Assembly: GCF_030848805.1 (NCBI RefSeq)
Contig: NC_092359.1
Span: forward strand, 20,859,579 to 20,923,578
Source: Temnothorax longispinosus
Lineage: Eukaryota > Arthropoda > Insecta > Hymenoptera > Formicidae
Direction: 5' to 3'
DNA length: 64,000 bases
Part shown: positions 38,701 through 50,740 of the stretch, piece after piece
How the letters are laid out: each line of letters begins with the position of its first letter
Position numbering within the stretch: position 1 is the stretch's first letter
The notes under the pieces: model-generated
Databases searched by the model: none
The model's input: only the letters and a program-made list of their open reading frames with translations
What the model was told of the DNA's origin: nothing
Position numbers and translations under genes: made by a program

Positions 38701-39400
38701 TCGATTTCGCGATAAACGCGAAGTGTGAGATCATTACCAGCGTCAAGTAATAACTTCGCGCTTGTGGAGCCTCGTGCTACGATTAACTTTTTAATTCACG
38801 ACGAAAAGTATCTGCTCTGCTTTCGATCGGCCCTTCGCCACGCCGCGCCGCGCGTCGGTGGGTGCCTCGAAAACGCGAGAAAAAGGCTCTCTCGACTTCG
38901 CGGTTCCACTGGCGGAACTACTTCCCGGGAACCGCGCTCGTGCTATCGCAAAAAAAGGATCGGCGATCGCGTGGCGAATACACTTTATGTACAACAAAAA
39001 GTACTCGCGCGCGCGAGGAAGAAGAACCGGCGAGAGGGCGGGAGAGGACAAGGAGGGGAAAAAGGCGATCGGAAAAATACAGCGAAATTGCGCTCCGGTA
39101 GACACACCAGCCCCGGTAAGTTGGAAATAGCGAGAATACCAATGTGCAAAGCAGCTAAGGCCTGGCGCTCACGGTCGTACCGCACCTTCCAAGCTGCTTC
39201 CGGGTGGGTCCCGCAATGGAAGCATTCGGGACACGTAGAGTTGCCAGGCAATACTTTGCCGTCGGCGAAACGAGGAATTCGGTCAGTTTGCAAGACACCT
39301 CACGCCAATGCCTCTCGCTCTATCCCGTGCCTATCCCTCGAACGGTCACTTGTGGATCCGCTTGACGCCGGGAGATCCATGCAGCCATTAAACTGATAGC
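38701..39400. other. CpG-dense block with longest open frame
   Basis: Contains the longest frame of the window (38725-39396, plus, 223 codons) and four further long frames in other phases and on the other strand. The peptide is dominated by Arg, Lys, Ser and Gly, with a purine-driven KKNRREGGRGQGGEKGD-type segment. It has no hydrophobic core pattern and no family I recognise. That several frames stay open at once points to stop-poor composition rather than selection on one frame. Probably regulatory or unconstrained CpG-rich DNA. Confidence 0.35.
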
Positions 39401-40500
39401 ACGAACCTACGCTTTATCGCCGTAACAAGTTTACAACTAATTCGTCGTTGGCATAAGGCGACTAATAAATAGTTCGCAGATAACGTCGCAACCGTCAGCT
39501 TGTATCTTACGACGCTTCGCAAGTTACACGGGTCTTGATTACAGCTCCTTTAAGACAACGAGGATCGTGAATATTTCTATCAATTTTTGAGCGATAATTT
39601 TTTTTCAACGAAAAATAAGTGATTTATTTTTCTGGCGCACGTAAAGAATAGAGCTGTCTTTTCCACGGCAATCAATTGAAGTGGAGACAACATTTTACGT
39701 CGGGGTACGTTACGTGGTGCCGGTGGATTACGTGCTCCATCGAGTTTGTCATACGAAGGCGTCAGCCGGTGCTGAATTTGGTTACACGACGTCAAGCTGA
39801 TTAGCGCATAATGCAATCAACACCCTCATTGAAGCATCATAATTCCCGATATAGGAACAGCCGAAATCGAGCCAGTATTACCCGCGTCCAACCCCATGAG
39901 CCAGCTGATAACGCTTCATAATGCCAGTAATTATCGCCAGGCTAGGCGCCATCGATCATACACAGCCTTACGCGATGAAAGCCGGACGTATCGTCTGTAA
40001 ATTGTCCTGTATGAAAATCATAGCAACACGAAAGGAATCGGCTTCGCTATGTACACACGCGCATCAATCATAACTCGTGCGAGTGGTAAAAATCTGTCAA
40101 ACTGGCTGACGTATTAGCTGTATTTGAACCCTGCTAATTTCCTCACATCTCGGAGCAATCACATCTCGGAAACTTGAGTTCCCTCGGAGTTACTAATTTC
40201 AACAGAAAAGAATGAGATGATTCGAGCAGTTCAAGAAAATGGAAATGACAATCGAAATTAAGATAATAAGATATGCGATATTTTCAAAGAGATAAGATGA
40301 TAAGATATGCGATATTTTCAAAGAGAAGTCTCTAACGAAATTATAAAAATTTTAAATACCGCCCGAACACGTATAATTTACATTAAATCTACTTAGCTGA
40401 GAAAAGTTTAATCTTCACGGTGCGTGGTCTTTTAAATTAATCGCGTTATTTTTTCATTTGTAAACTCGTAATCTGTGCCGCGCGTGGTACTGAAATAGAA
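39401..40500. other. Non-coding stretch, mixed composition
   Basis: No gene recognised. GC-richer sequence with TAATTATCGCCAGGC-type motifs lies near 39890-39960. It contains the 34-bp tandem duplication listed separately. Confidence 0.5.
40266..40326. repeat. 34-bp-period tandem duplication
   Basis: ATAAGATATGCGATATTTTC plus AAAGAGA occurs at 40266-40292 and again at 40300-40326, identical over 27 bp. The period is 34 bp. Perfect identity points to a recent duplication. Confidence 0.9.
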
Positions 40501-41240
40501 TATTATAGCCGGACCATATATATTCCCATAATGTGCACCGCGCACGGAAAAGTCCGAAAATCACCCTTGTACACAGGCATAAATCGTCAAAACGGTCGCG
40601 CACTTATTCCCGTTGCCCTCCTCCGTGTATAAGTCAAAAATCGTCGGTTACAGCCGACGCGCATTATCGTCAATCGCACGAAACAAATATTTTTCCACGG
40701 GCTTCGAGAGGAGGGAATTCTTTCTCGAAAACACGCGCGGCGTTTGACATTACGCTCGAGTGTGGTGACAATCTCTTTTTGCCGAACGATTGCAAATATC
40801 GACGGATTTGCGGAATCGTCGGTTAAATTGAATTGCAAAGGAACCTGTCGTCGTGGCAGCCTTTCTACCGAAAGCGTGCACGCCGGCACGCGTGTTTACG
40901 CACACGCACACGCATGCACGCACGATTGCGATCGCGATCGCGATCGATGAGTCACTCGTCACCGCGATCCTCCCCCGTATTCGACAACAGAATCGGTCTC
41001 CAAAAAGCCTCCGCTTTCTTGCGCGAACCTTTCTCCACGCTATCGCCGTTCTCCATTACCGAACCGACGCCATTTGGAATTCAATCAGTCTGTATGTCTT
41101 TCCTATGAATAATATTGGCAGTGTATCAAAGTCGTGCAGATGGCACGATCGCGACTCGAATAATCGGACGAGAACGTTGTGGCATCGAAAACTGTTAATA
41201 CTACTGCTAGACCGCCGATATGAAATTGATTTATAAATCA
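40501..41240. other. CpG-dense non-coding block
   Basis: CpG-rich with low-complexity stretches. Overlapping frames of 60-127 codons on both strands are driven by (CA/CG)n and GCGATC repeats, so no gene is called. Confidence 0.4.
40897..40945. repeat. Alternating purine-pyrimidine tract plus (GCGATC)3
   Basis: Bases 40897-40924 strictly alternate pyrimidine and purine (mainly CA/CG steps) for 28 bp, a Z-DNA-prone pattern. They are followed at 40928-40945 by three perfect GCGATC units. The two low-complexity elements are separated by only three bases. Confidence 0.85.
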
Positions 41241-42460
41241 ATCGGACGTATTCAACATGCTATCGATTTAATCCCTTAACAGTATTTTTATAATATATAC
41301 ATGCGTACACCCGGTAATAAGAATTAAATTGCGAATTTATATTCCTGTTTGCTTTGTTGTGCAATTAACTATCTGTATTAAAAATATAAATCACAAAAAT
41401 GTAAAATTTTTCCACGCGTACATTGGAGATGAATAAAAAACATATCCATAACTGAAAACGGAGTTTGAAGTTTTTGCATATCCTTCTATATTGAGAAAAT
41501 CATTAGAAAATAAACAAACTACTAACGTTTATTGCATTGTCAGCGAATAAACAGCGGAATATTTCTTTAATAATTATTATATTTTATTCTTAATCTTTAT
41601 GCATGATATTAATTAATAAGGATCGATAACAAGAGGCTGCCGCATTAATTATACGTATAAATGAAATTTTAAGCGAATTAATAAACCTCTTTAGAATCGT
41701 TACGATAGTCCTGGTACGGTAATATAATAGCGATATCATCAAAATTTACGGGAATTTAACTCCGTGAATTCAAATTCGTGCCGGTTCATTTCTCAAATAC
41801 GGGCACGGCACAGCAATGACAGCCATTAATCAGCAACGGCGGAAGGTCAATTATCCAAATGTCAATGATTATTAAGAATTTTAAATCAATAGAATCGTCC
41901 CGCGGCTAACGTTCCATATAATTGCTTTATGCACTCGGTAATTAATACGCGCGCGATGATACAACGTTCGAACCAGAATGTTAAAGAGAAATTCGCATAT
42001 AATTATATAGTGCTATATGTACATTACAACGTTACATTATTACATTTAGAAACGGATCACGCAATTTATGATACACAAAGAGGACAAACTATTATCCGGG
42101 TTTACATTGATATCACTATCTTTAAAGAATAATCGTTTTGATATTTTTGTACTAAAAATGGCGAAAACAAGCGATTTGTGTAAAAAAAAATATCGTGTAT
42201 TTTTATGTAGGAAAAATAAAGATTTATCTGTTGAGTCTCCGAAACGTATATTTGCCTAGAAATATTTCGTGTTTGCTTGATCCACATATTTTTCTCTAGA
42301 TATAATAAAATCGATAGAAACCAAAGTAATAACATCTGTGCCTGCATAATGTGCCCAATATGTACAATATCGACAGGATCGTCAAGATTCTTCACGGTAA
42401 AATAGATTACGTGTTACAGCCATTGAGCGGTTTTTTATATATTACGTTACATCCTGTAAA
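41241..42460. other. AT-rich non-coding stretch
   Basis: No gene, RNA or element recognised. Confidence 0.55.
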
Positions 42461-43830
42461 GGTTCAAGCTTATATTCCTGCCGCGTTCTCGACGGATCGT
42501 CAATCTTCTTCGAGCAGACGATAACTACCACGTCTAATATCCCATCGTTCACGAACGAAGACCCGCTCTTATCCATTGAAACAGTGGCCATCTCGTCAAG
42601 CGGCGCTCTCGTAACTGGCTGACTGAGTGCAGAAGGGCGTATTCCAGGGCGTTAGTTCGCGATATCCGATCGGGACATCCCGCTCGCACACACTGTGAGC
42701 GGGAACGCATGACAATTATGTGAGATTAACGGTACGCGTAATTTCCCCTCCGCGTCCCAATCTTCCTGTCCCGCCAGATATCTGTCGAGTACCGTTGGAT
42801 CCTTTGTCCCTTACCGCCGCACGATCGGTTTTGCGAAACCGTAGATACGATGAGAGGGAACGACGGCGGTTTCTGATTTTCGATCGATTGCACCGCGCAA
42901 ATTGTTACCGCAAGCTATACCCCGCGCGTGGAGTGAAGAAGATTGATGTTCAATACCGACTAAAAAAAGGCGTGTATATATTGTTGTAACTCGTACATAC
43001 ATATAAACCGCTCGTTTTACGATCGCTTTGCGATCACTTTGTTTTACGTTCTACATAAATACGGAACACGATATTGTCTCGTTCAATATCCACTTAATAA
43101 TTTCCGCATTAAAAAATTTCGCGAACCATTTTAAAGCGCGTTCTGTTTCAGCGCTATTAAGTCTTGGACTACCGTCGCATATTATGTGCTTATGTAAATT
43201 ATATCTTAATTCATGAGTGGAGAATTTTTTAAGTGTCCGACTGCAAAAGCGCTGCATACTTGATGTGAAAAATTCTAGAACGTCCAGGACGACGGAAAGT
43301 GGAGATAAAGTCATGTCTGTGAAATAGCGCCTCTTAACGCGAGATTATTTTTCCCCTGGCACGATACGTCGCGACTCTCATTGAATTTAGGTCCTCGCTA
43401 TAATTAGTCAGTGCTACAAAGCGCTCGCCGCGAAAATCTAATGCCGAGCGTCGCGTCGGTCGTGTTGAAACAAAATCCGCCAATTTGGATGAAAACCGCC
43501 GGAGAGAGGGCCCGGTTGACGTTCCCGTTAAAGCGGATATATCATCGCGACTCCGAAACGTCCAGAGACGCGTCCTTCTTTTTCGCTCCATCGCGATTCG
43601 AATAGCAAATAAAGATGCAAGAGGGATGTTTTTCACACCCATAGCCTCCTGCACGAAGGAGTCCCCGGCGAAACTACGGCGTGTGGAAATAATAAAGCGA
43701 ACGACAACGAAGGAGGCAGAAGGGCACGTTGGCTATTCACTACTCTCCGCAGTCTCCGCGTTCACATTTATTACGCCTTTCCCCTCTCCCTGTCGCAACC
43801 CTTTTTCTCGCATCGTATGATGCGATACCT
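42461..43830. other. CpG-dense non-coding block
   Basis: CpG-rich with an AT-richer gap near 42960-43300. It contains a 7-bp-arm hairpin CCCGCTC/GAGCGGG (42679-42703). Frames of 60-111 codons on both strands (for example 43485-43820 plus, 43334-43654 minus) overlap one another and are unrecognised. Confidence 0.4.
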
Positions 43831-44072
43831 ACGTAGGTGCGAGCGCAAACGTGTGCTTTACGTGTTCATGCATATGTTTATTCCCGAGCTTACGAGCGTA
43901 TTTCCAAGTCGCGACAGACTCATACATGCATTTGTACGAGTAAGCAATATCGTCACTTTATGAAATAAGAATTCCATCTTGTAAGCTTAAAATCCATGCA
44001 ACGTCCGATAAACCCTGTCTGCTAGATGAAGGGAGCGGCGTTTTTACTGGAACAATTTCCAATGGTCCAGCG

Positions 44073-44083
44073 GGATTCGAACC
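44073..44083 (-). other. tRNA-like B-box, probable SINE or tRNA-derived fragment
   Basis: On minus the sequence reads GGTTCGAATCC, a perfect RNA polymerase III B-box (GGTTCGANNCC). It sits in a T-arm-like hairpin CGGG-TTCGAAT-CCCG. No A-box lies at the expected distance upstream on that strand (it is AT-rich and repetitive), and no acceptor or anticodon arms can be folded, so this is not a tRNA gene. It may be the head of a tRNA-derived SINE or another dispersed repeat whose 5' part is lost. Confidence 0.45.
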
Positions 44084-44086
44084 CGG

Positions 44087-44116
44087 ATATCCTATATAAT
44101 TATATCCTATATAATT
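44087..44116. repeat. Two perfect 15-bp tandem copies
   Basis: ATATCCTATATAATT occurs twice back to back (44087-44101, 44102-44116), starting 3 bp from the B-box fragment. It may be the variable tail or duplicated flank of that repeat. Confidence 0.85.
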
Positions 44117-44640
44117 TGCATAAATCTCTAGAAAGAGTACGCATTAATAAGTTAAGGAGTAAAACTCATTCGGAAATGACGGAATATGCTGACGAAAAAA
44201 AAATATTAATTCAATGAAATTTTAGAGCTTCATATTGTTGGATAATTGACGGACGGGCGGTGATTAAAGAACGCCGCATAATTAATGTGACGAAACTTAA
44301 AAGTTTCTCGTTCGAGACGTAATATGCATGTATAATGTGACGGCTAAGTGTCACACGCCGCCGTGACTCGAAAGTGGTGAAATTTGCACCGGCTGTAGAC
44401 GCGACTTTAAATTTACATTTGAGAAATCCCCGTCGCGAGAAACGAAAGCCAAACGACGGTGCACGTCGGCTAACTTTTCCGCCGCACTGACAGCTCGACA
44501 TTCGAATCCCTGAAAATCCTGTGTAAACCCTCCGGCAGCCTTCCTTCAAAGAATTCTAATACGCGAAAAGCAGGCTACTAGTGTACTGACAACATTCTAT
44601 CATGAGCGTCATACATGCGTTCGCACTCGAAACATTTTCC

Positions 44641-44692
44641 CTTCCACCCCTCTCTCTTTCTCTCTCTTCTCGCTTTCCTCTTTTTCTCTTTC
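44641..44692. repeat. Pyrimidine tract (CT-rich)
   Basis: About 52 bp of nearly pure C/T on plus (CCCCTCTCTCTTTCTCTCTC…), interrupted by single A and G bases. Simple-sequence tract, or possibly a polypyrimidine stretch. No adjacent exon is evident. Confidence 0.8.
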
Positions 44693-44699
44693 TGAAGTC

Positions 44700-45060
44700 T
44701 AAAGTCGCCTAGACAAGATCTGAGATTTACAGAAATAAAATATAAAAACAAAACTCCGTTTTACAGAGAACAGCATAAAGTTTCAGTAACTGCTTAACTT
44801 AGTTTGTATGACGATTCCAAAGATACTGTACAGGTCAGATTCCTCGATAAATCAATACACCGGACTGTATGAACAAAAGCTGACGTGCAGGATTGTAAGT
44901 TTTCTATCGTCCAACATAAATTTCTCACATCGTAAATCGTACACCTTAACGCCCTAAATCCTAACTCCCTAGTTGTGTATCTGTACCAATAGAAAAGAGA
45001 GGTTCTACATAACATCGATAATAAATTTTAAAACAAATTATAAAAGTTATTTATATATAA
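44700..45060. other. Non-coding stretch
   Basis: AT-rich to mixed. A 73-codon minus frame is unremarkable. Nothing recognised. Confidence 0.5.
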
Positions 45061-45855
45061 TTGCCATTCTCTCTTCTCGCTGCCACGGAAATTATTCAAG
45101 ATTCAATCAAATCGCGTAATTCCGAACCGCACGTTCAACGTTTAGCATTTCCCAACTCGGAGAATTAGGAGAATCAGAGAACGGATTATGAAGTCATGAT
45201 AAGTCGCGGAATATCCGGCGTGTTTGTTGATACCGAATGACCGATTTCCATCGCGAGGCAACGAGCGCATAATCTCAGTTTTCGTTGGCGTCGGTGCGCG
45301 ACCCCGGCGTGCCTTCGAATGCGCAAACCAATTGCGCGTCGTAAGCTCGAGTCGCGTGGTCGAGAGCTTTGAGAGTTAGTCGCCGTCACGGCAACGTAAT
45401 GCGAGTCGCTACCGCGATGTTATATCACCGGCGTGGATGTTCTCCGTAACTTGATCAGCGAATTTACAGACGACGAGTGCGGGTATTAGTCGTTAATAAA
45501 ATAGAGATGAGATTGATCTGAGTCGCGAAAATCTCCTCCCGGACAAAGCAACGTAATCATAAAAAAATTTATCCCTATATCGAGAAGCTCGCGTTTTCAC
45601 CTTCGATTGGTACAGGATAGTTCTGTGGATATAGTTTCTATCAAGTGACAAGAGATTACCGCTGGAACGGGGTACCGGAAGTGCGTCGATACGTGGGAAC
45701 CGGGTGAGTACTCGCATGATCGACCAGAATCCTTTTAGAGCCGCGTGCCGGCCGGCTCTTATTTGTCAAGCTCGCGTTTATCCTATCAACTTTCATCGGA
45801 GCTTAACGAGAGCGTACAGGACGTGGCGGTCGACCGGCCGTACATATCGATCAGT

Positions 45856-45914
45856 CACCTGTCACCCGTAGAATTCAATTAATATTCACGAGGGCGGCCG
45901 ACACGTCACAGGTG
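45856..45914. promoter_or_regulatory. Inverted pair of CACCTGTCAC-type E-box motifs
   Basis: CACCTGTCAC at 45856-45865 is mirrored by GTCACAGGTG at 45905-45914, 9 of 10 positions in inverted orientation. Each half contains the E-box CACCTG/CAGGTG bound by Snail/ZEB-type zinc fingers and some bHLH factors. The left half also has CTGTCA, a TALE-homeodomain core. No direct evidence of use. Confidence 0.25.
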
Positions 45915-46541
45915 CCATTCGACAACCGACGAAACTATACGTTACAGATTGAAATGAAAAATATCGCGGGGGCGGCCGGTAAGAAAAGCTCATGCGGGGA
46001 AGCGCAATTTTGCCATTGCAAAAGAAACGCGGCTAACGAGAACGAGCTAGATGGAGAATTCACATTTTGAACACGCATTTGAGCCCCGAAATATAAAAAG
46101 AAACTCTTCGAGAAGCAGTTTACATCTCTCTCGCCGCACCTGTTTGTCGTTTCCACACGTCTCGAGACTTCTTTTCCTCTATTTTTCCTATTACACTTCA
46201 AAACCGGCCAGCGTCTTAAAAGCGCACCACCGGTTTGCTTCAGAACGTGAAATTCTCTATCGCAGCTCGAAACGGTTGAAGCTAAGTGATTTCAGGGCAT
46301 GTTCAGAGCGAGCGTTGTAGAGAAAATAATCATTTTTGCGAAATTTCGACGAGCTAGCCAGCAATCTAGTGAAAACCCGTTGTTCCGGGCACACATCTTG
46401 GACAACGGCGCTACAATACTCTCTATGCATTTCGGACCAAGACCATTTCAGGCAAGTCCTTATAATACCCAGCGAATCCGTTTTCGTATAACGATCCCCA
46501 GAGCATTCGGTACGGCGAACGGAAACGAAGGAAGGGAACCG

Positions 46542-46552
46542 GGGGGGGGGGG
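46542..46552. repeat. Poly-G run (11 G) in a purine tract
   Basis: Eleven consecutive G bases, flanked by GGAAGGGAACC and GAAGGAAGG-type purine sequence (about 46523-46562). Confidence 0.85.
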
Positions 46553-46970
46553 AAGGAAGGATAGATCTATGTGCCGCGTTGTGGGTAAGTCGTTTCATTG
46601 ACTACCGGAATATTCCGCTCGGGCTTCAATTTGCGAAAGTTTGGGCTCGGGCGGCTTGGCTGGGGATAACTCGCGCGATTTCAAAGGCGGCATTCGTGTT
46701 AACATAGCTCTCCGGTGGGTGACGGCGTCGCGCAGGCTGGCTATATAAATTGCTTTTCATCTTGCAGACAATGTATAGACTGTGGACATTTAATTTTGAA
46801 AACAAATAGCCGAGAAACTTTTCGCCGCGGTTTGCGACTCGCGTGCGAAATTAAGCTTCCTTTGTACCGCGCTCTCCACTGATCAATTAAGCGCGAGGGG
46901 GTATCGCGTTGTTGTGACTTCCATTAGTATCGTTGCGCGTCAAACCAAATTTAAGGTACGAGCAAATGGT

Positions 46971-47340
46971 GCTGGTTTATAAACTGTAGCTCAACAAAAC
47001 TGATTGCGAGCGCTTCTCTTAGGACGCACGAAACATTTATATCGAAACATTTTTATTATGTGTATATAGAGTCATTGTTTACTGACGGAAAAAATAAAAT
47101 AAACCTTGCGTCATTACTGATTATTTCATGATGCATTGATTAATTTTGTGATATTATTTGCACGATAATATATGAGTCGCTGACGTGTGCAGAGCAATTT
47201 GAAAGTAAAGATGAATATTATATGCACATATCCATTTTCTATTATGGATGCATGGAGGTAATATAATCTTCAAAGAGACTTGAGAACACATTATTCTATT
47301 CTCTAAGAAAACGACAAAAAATTTATTACGTCGAATAGTG
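46971..47340. other. AT-rich non-coding stretch
   Basis: Nothing recognised. Confidence 0.55.
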
Positions 47341-48540
47341 ATGAAATTCGATCGTCGACGTCTATGGAAATCGTTTTAATTCTGATCTCAGCGAATCGAT
47401 ACCGGGAGTGACTGTGTCCACTGGTTAAATTGGTTCCGGTCCCGAATATAATGCGGTCCTGGAATTCGATATCTGAGGAATCGATTCGCCTGTTTAAAGA
47501 CTAGTAGGAATGAAATATTAACCCGGCGGAGGGAGGGGAGGGACTCGGCTATTTGAAGATCGAAATTGTAATTCCAACGATTGAAACTTCTCTCCTGCGG
47601 AGAGGGCGGAATCTGTGCGGCCCGGCGAGGAATGGGAGGCGAAGAAGATCAAGACGCGGAAATTCCATTCCCTCCGTCGTCATGTGACGGCCGAGTTCGC
47701 GTTCGAACTTCAGGCATTATGTAACATCGGAGCTTTTTATGAATTCCCTAGTTAAAGAGTAAGTACTTCCTTCCACGCGACTAAGTTGCGCCCGCCGCCG
47801 TGGGTCATGAACCTTCGCGATTGCTCCCTGTATTTGTACCCAAATTGTCTTCGTCGGTTAACCGTCGTCGTTTGCCTGAAACGTTGCAGCCGGCACCGTA
47901 CTAAATATCGACTTCGGCTTTCGGCTGTTTACGCGCAGTCACTCGAAATGCTAATTTACATGCCGGGAACAACAATGAACGCGCGATACATCATGTTCCA
48001 GAAATACACTACGGAAAACCCGAAATGACGTAGCAAATAGTGAAATTCAATGAAACAGACCGATACTTTGTATCCAGCGCACGCGGGGCTAATTGTCAAC
48101 ATTAACAAGAGTTAAATTAATGGCAGGGGAGGTTGCGAAAATGTTTCGCGATTAAAATTCCAGCATGCGCGCGCGCGTTTACGCTCGGGCGGTACAGCCC
48201 GCGAAGTCCGGAAATTCGCACGGGGAGGGAAAGGAGGGAATCGGCAAATATTCGACTTTTCATCTCGGTAACGCAAATTGCTACCCTCGACAGGCTGGAC
48301 ATTTCATTACCGAATTCCCCGTGTGATACGTGCATCGCGCGTGTGGTTAAACCGGGACCTCACGAGGATAATTCAGTCATCCGTTAATCGAAAAAGAGAC
48401 AAAGATGAATTGCCGCGGAGGATCCCGTCCATCCCGATCGTCACGCGTTGTTTCCAAGGGCTGCCGGCTGTCAGGCGCTCGCGATTTATTCGCATCTGTT
48501 TTGCAGCATGTGTATTGCAATACAGACTTCGGCTATATAG
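47341..48540. other. CpG-dense non-coding block
   Basis: CpG-rich with a G-rich GGCGGAGGGAGGGGAGGG segment near 47525-47542 (three G-runs of three or more, so only a weak quadruplex candidate). Frames of 62-98 codons on both strands are unrecognised. Confidence 0.4.
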
Positions 48541-50740
48541 TATACATATAATATATAGCACGCCAGATCGCTAATATCTATATACAAGCGATAATATAAT
48601 CGCAGATCAAGAAATGAAAATTGAATACAAGTAGTATAGGAGATATGTGGTTGATATATATTTTCAAAATTTTAAAACAATTCTTATCATTGTTTATACA
48701 TATGCGAAGATTTCGTTATTATTGTTAACTATGCAAAATTAATATCGTAATATTTACGTAAGAGATCTATTGCTTTTCTGCTCTCCATACGTCTGTCTGG
48801 ATTTCTTATTTTTTGAAGATATGATAACATAACACGAACTCATCCGGATATTGGACACAAAAATACTATCAGTACAATAGTACAAAAGTCAGTGATATGT
48901 AATATAAGCACGTGTCCAATAATCTTCGAAATTTGCTAGCTATGTCGGCGCAAAAAAAAAACAAATTGCATAATTGAATTATGTAGCTAATAATAGAACT
49001 AATTATTTAGAGAAAGAATTTCAAAAAAGTGATTTTATAAAGATTGTTATTATAAATTTTATTCATTTTGCTTCTCTTTCGTATAGTCTTCTTTTTCTTT
49101 TTTTATATTAATGTTGGATTGCATAAGGTTGCTGGTATATTTTTCAGCAATGGACCTCGACGTTATTATGTGCAGTATTCGTATAATTGAAATAAAAATT
49201 TAAAATTATTTAAGCAATTTTAATGCTTATCAGAGCATTTAAAGCGTGTACAAAAAGCATAAAGCTTTTAAATACATTTTTATTTTAATATTTTACAAAA
49301 CCAATATGTAGATTTCAAATACAATAGAAAGCTGAAAAACACCAATTTTTTTATGCAAAAATACTTTATTAAATTTATACAAAACGCGAATTAGAATTTG
49401 ATGTATATCCAAGATGTAAATATGAATTCGGAAATATGAATCTGACTTATTAGGTATGCATACCAGTTATTTAATAGTTTTGTTTCAAAAAAAGCTTAAA
49501 GCTTTCTATGTACCTTTATTTTCTATATGTACCTACAAAACATTTTTTTTAGAAATCTGACAAAAAATAGTTTAAAATAGTATAACTGATGGTTAAATAA
49601 TACTATTCCACAATATGTTTCGAAATGGGGCTATTATTTAAGTTTGAAATTTACTGTTGATTAATGATGAAAGATCGTGATTGAAATTAACTGTCAAGTC
49701 ATATGATGAAAAAGATCGTGACAATGAATGCATTACTGAATCATTGGAACCTTAATACACTTCAATGAGACCTTAAATACGCATTACGTTCTTCGAAAAC
49801 ACAATGACTATTACGCGATACGGACGGAAAATATTTAATGAGAATACCGCAGTACGTTCCAGGCATTTCTACGAAACAAATTATATCTTGAATTTGTTTC
49901 GCTTGCATCCATCATAAGAATAAGGCGTTTAAGTCTTATAAAGGAAACATTTCATCATCGCCGGGTATGCCACCATCGCACCCTCGTATTTCTACAAAAC
50001 ATTTTCTTCCATATACAGCTTGACGGCTGCAGTAACAAGTTTTCTTTCCATCCCTTCATCTTTCTCGCTCTCGCGGCGCGAGATGATTTTATTAAATCCG
50101 TCTCGGATATCGTTTGTGACATTCGAGTATAACGCAATCTTGCGCGTTGCTCAACGAGACAAGCAAGTTCTTCTACTACTTTGATCTTATTGCTTTGATC
50201 AAAGATATTATAAATCGCGCAAAGCAACTCTACATTCCAATCAAAGTTGATTTTATCAAATCTCTCCACTCTTGCTCTCTCTAAAAAAAAAGAACATAGA
50301 AGGAAGAAAAAAAATCATTATAAAACAATAAGTATACAAATGTTCTTATAAAAATAAGTAATAAGAAAGATATGCGTTTATTATGAAGAAGTACATCATT
50401 TTAAGAAAGAATTGGAGGTTTATTTTCGATATTTATTATATTTCGAGATTTAATTGGTGTCGTTTGTGATCCCATCGTTTGTACGTTAGTAAATTTGGCA
50501 GAAATAAATAAAATCTTTAAACAGTAGTAACGTAGGTCGTCTCTAGGAACCTGCTATATATATTATTACGCAAATAATTTCTCTTTTAGATTCCGCAAGA
50601 ATTTCTATTTGACCAGTCATAAATTTTACTCCTATCGCTGGAAATGAAAAATCTCGAAAGGCTACTATTGCATACGGTTGGGTAGGAGCAAAATCTAGGA
50701 GAATTTGACGACATATTTACTCGACATGATTCCTCTCACC
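48541..50740. other. AT-rich desert
   Basis: Very AT-rich for most of its length, with a moderate patch at about 49960-50270 that holds a 104-codon minus frame (49955-50269). That frame shows no domain. No RNA gene or mobile element recognised. Confidence 0.55.

Larger units (their letters stand above)
43831..44640. other. Non-coding stretch containing a tRNA-like fragment
   Basis: Mixed composition. Apart from the B-box fragment and 15-bp duplication listed separately, nothing recognised. A 112-codon minus frame (44211-44549) is unremarkable. Confidence 0.5.
45061..46970. other. CpG-dense non-coding block, possible regulatory DNA
   Basis: Extended CpG-rich block. It holds an inverted pair of extended E-boxes (45856-45914), a CGGTCGACCG palindrome (45827-45836) and a run of 11 G (46542-46552) within a purine tract. 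Overlapping frames of 67-113 codons on both strands are unrecognised. Regulatory potential is inferred from motif density only. Confidence 0.35.

Noticed and set aside
38725..39396. Longest open frame of the window (223 codons, plus)
   Set aside because: Several other frames over the same DNA are also open, the peptide is Arg/Lys/Ser-rich low complexity, and no domain is recognisable. Best explained by a stop-poor, CpG-rich composition.
40853..41236. His/Thr/Ala/Ile-repeat plus frame of 127 codons
   Set aside because: Its start is driven by the (CA/CG)n and GCGATC low-complexity tracts, and overlapping frames are open on both strands.
44055..44083. Retrotransposon primer-binding site (TGGTCCAGCGGG…)
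   Set aside because: It begins with TGG, but the distance from the T-loop to the CCA complement is four bases too short for a tRNA 3' end, and no long terminal repeat lies upstream.
44041..44110. tRNA gene on the minus strand
   Set aside because: Only the T-arm/B-box is present. There is no A-box, anticodon arm or acceptor stem, and the upstream sequence is an AT-rich duplication.
47525..47542. Second G-quadruplex motif
   Set aside because: Only three runs of three or more G are present, so it falls below the usual four-run criterion.
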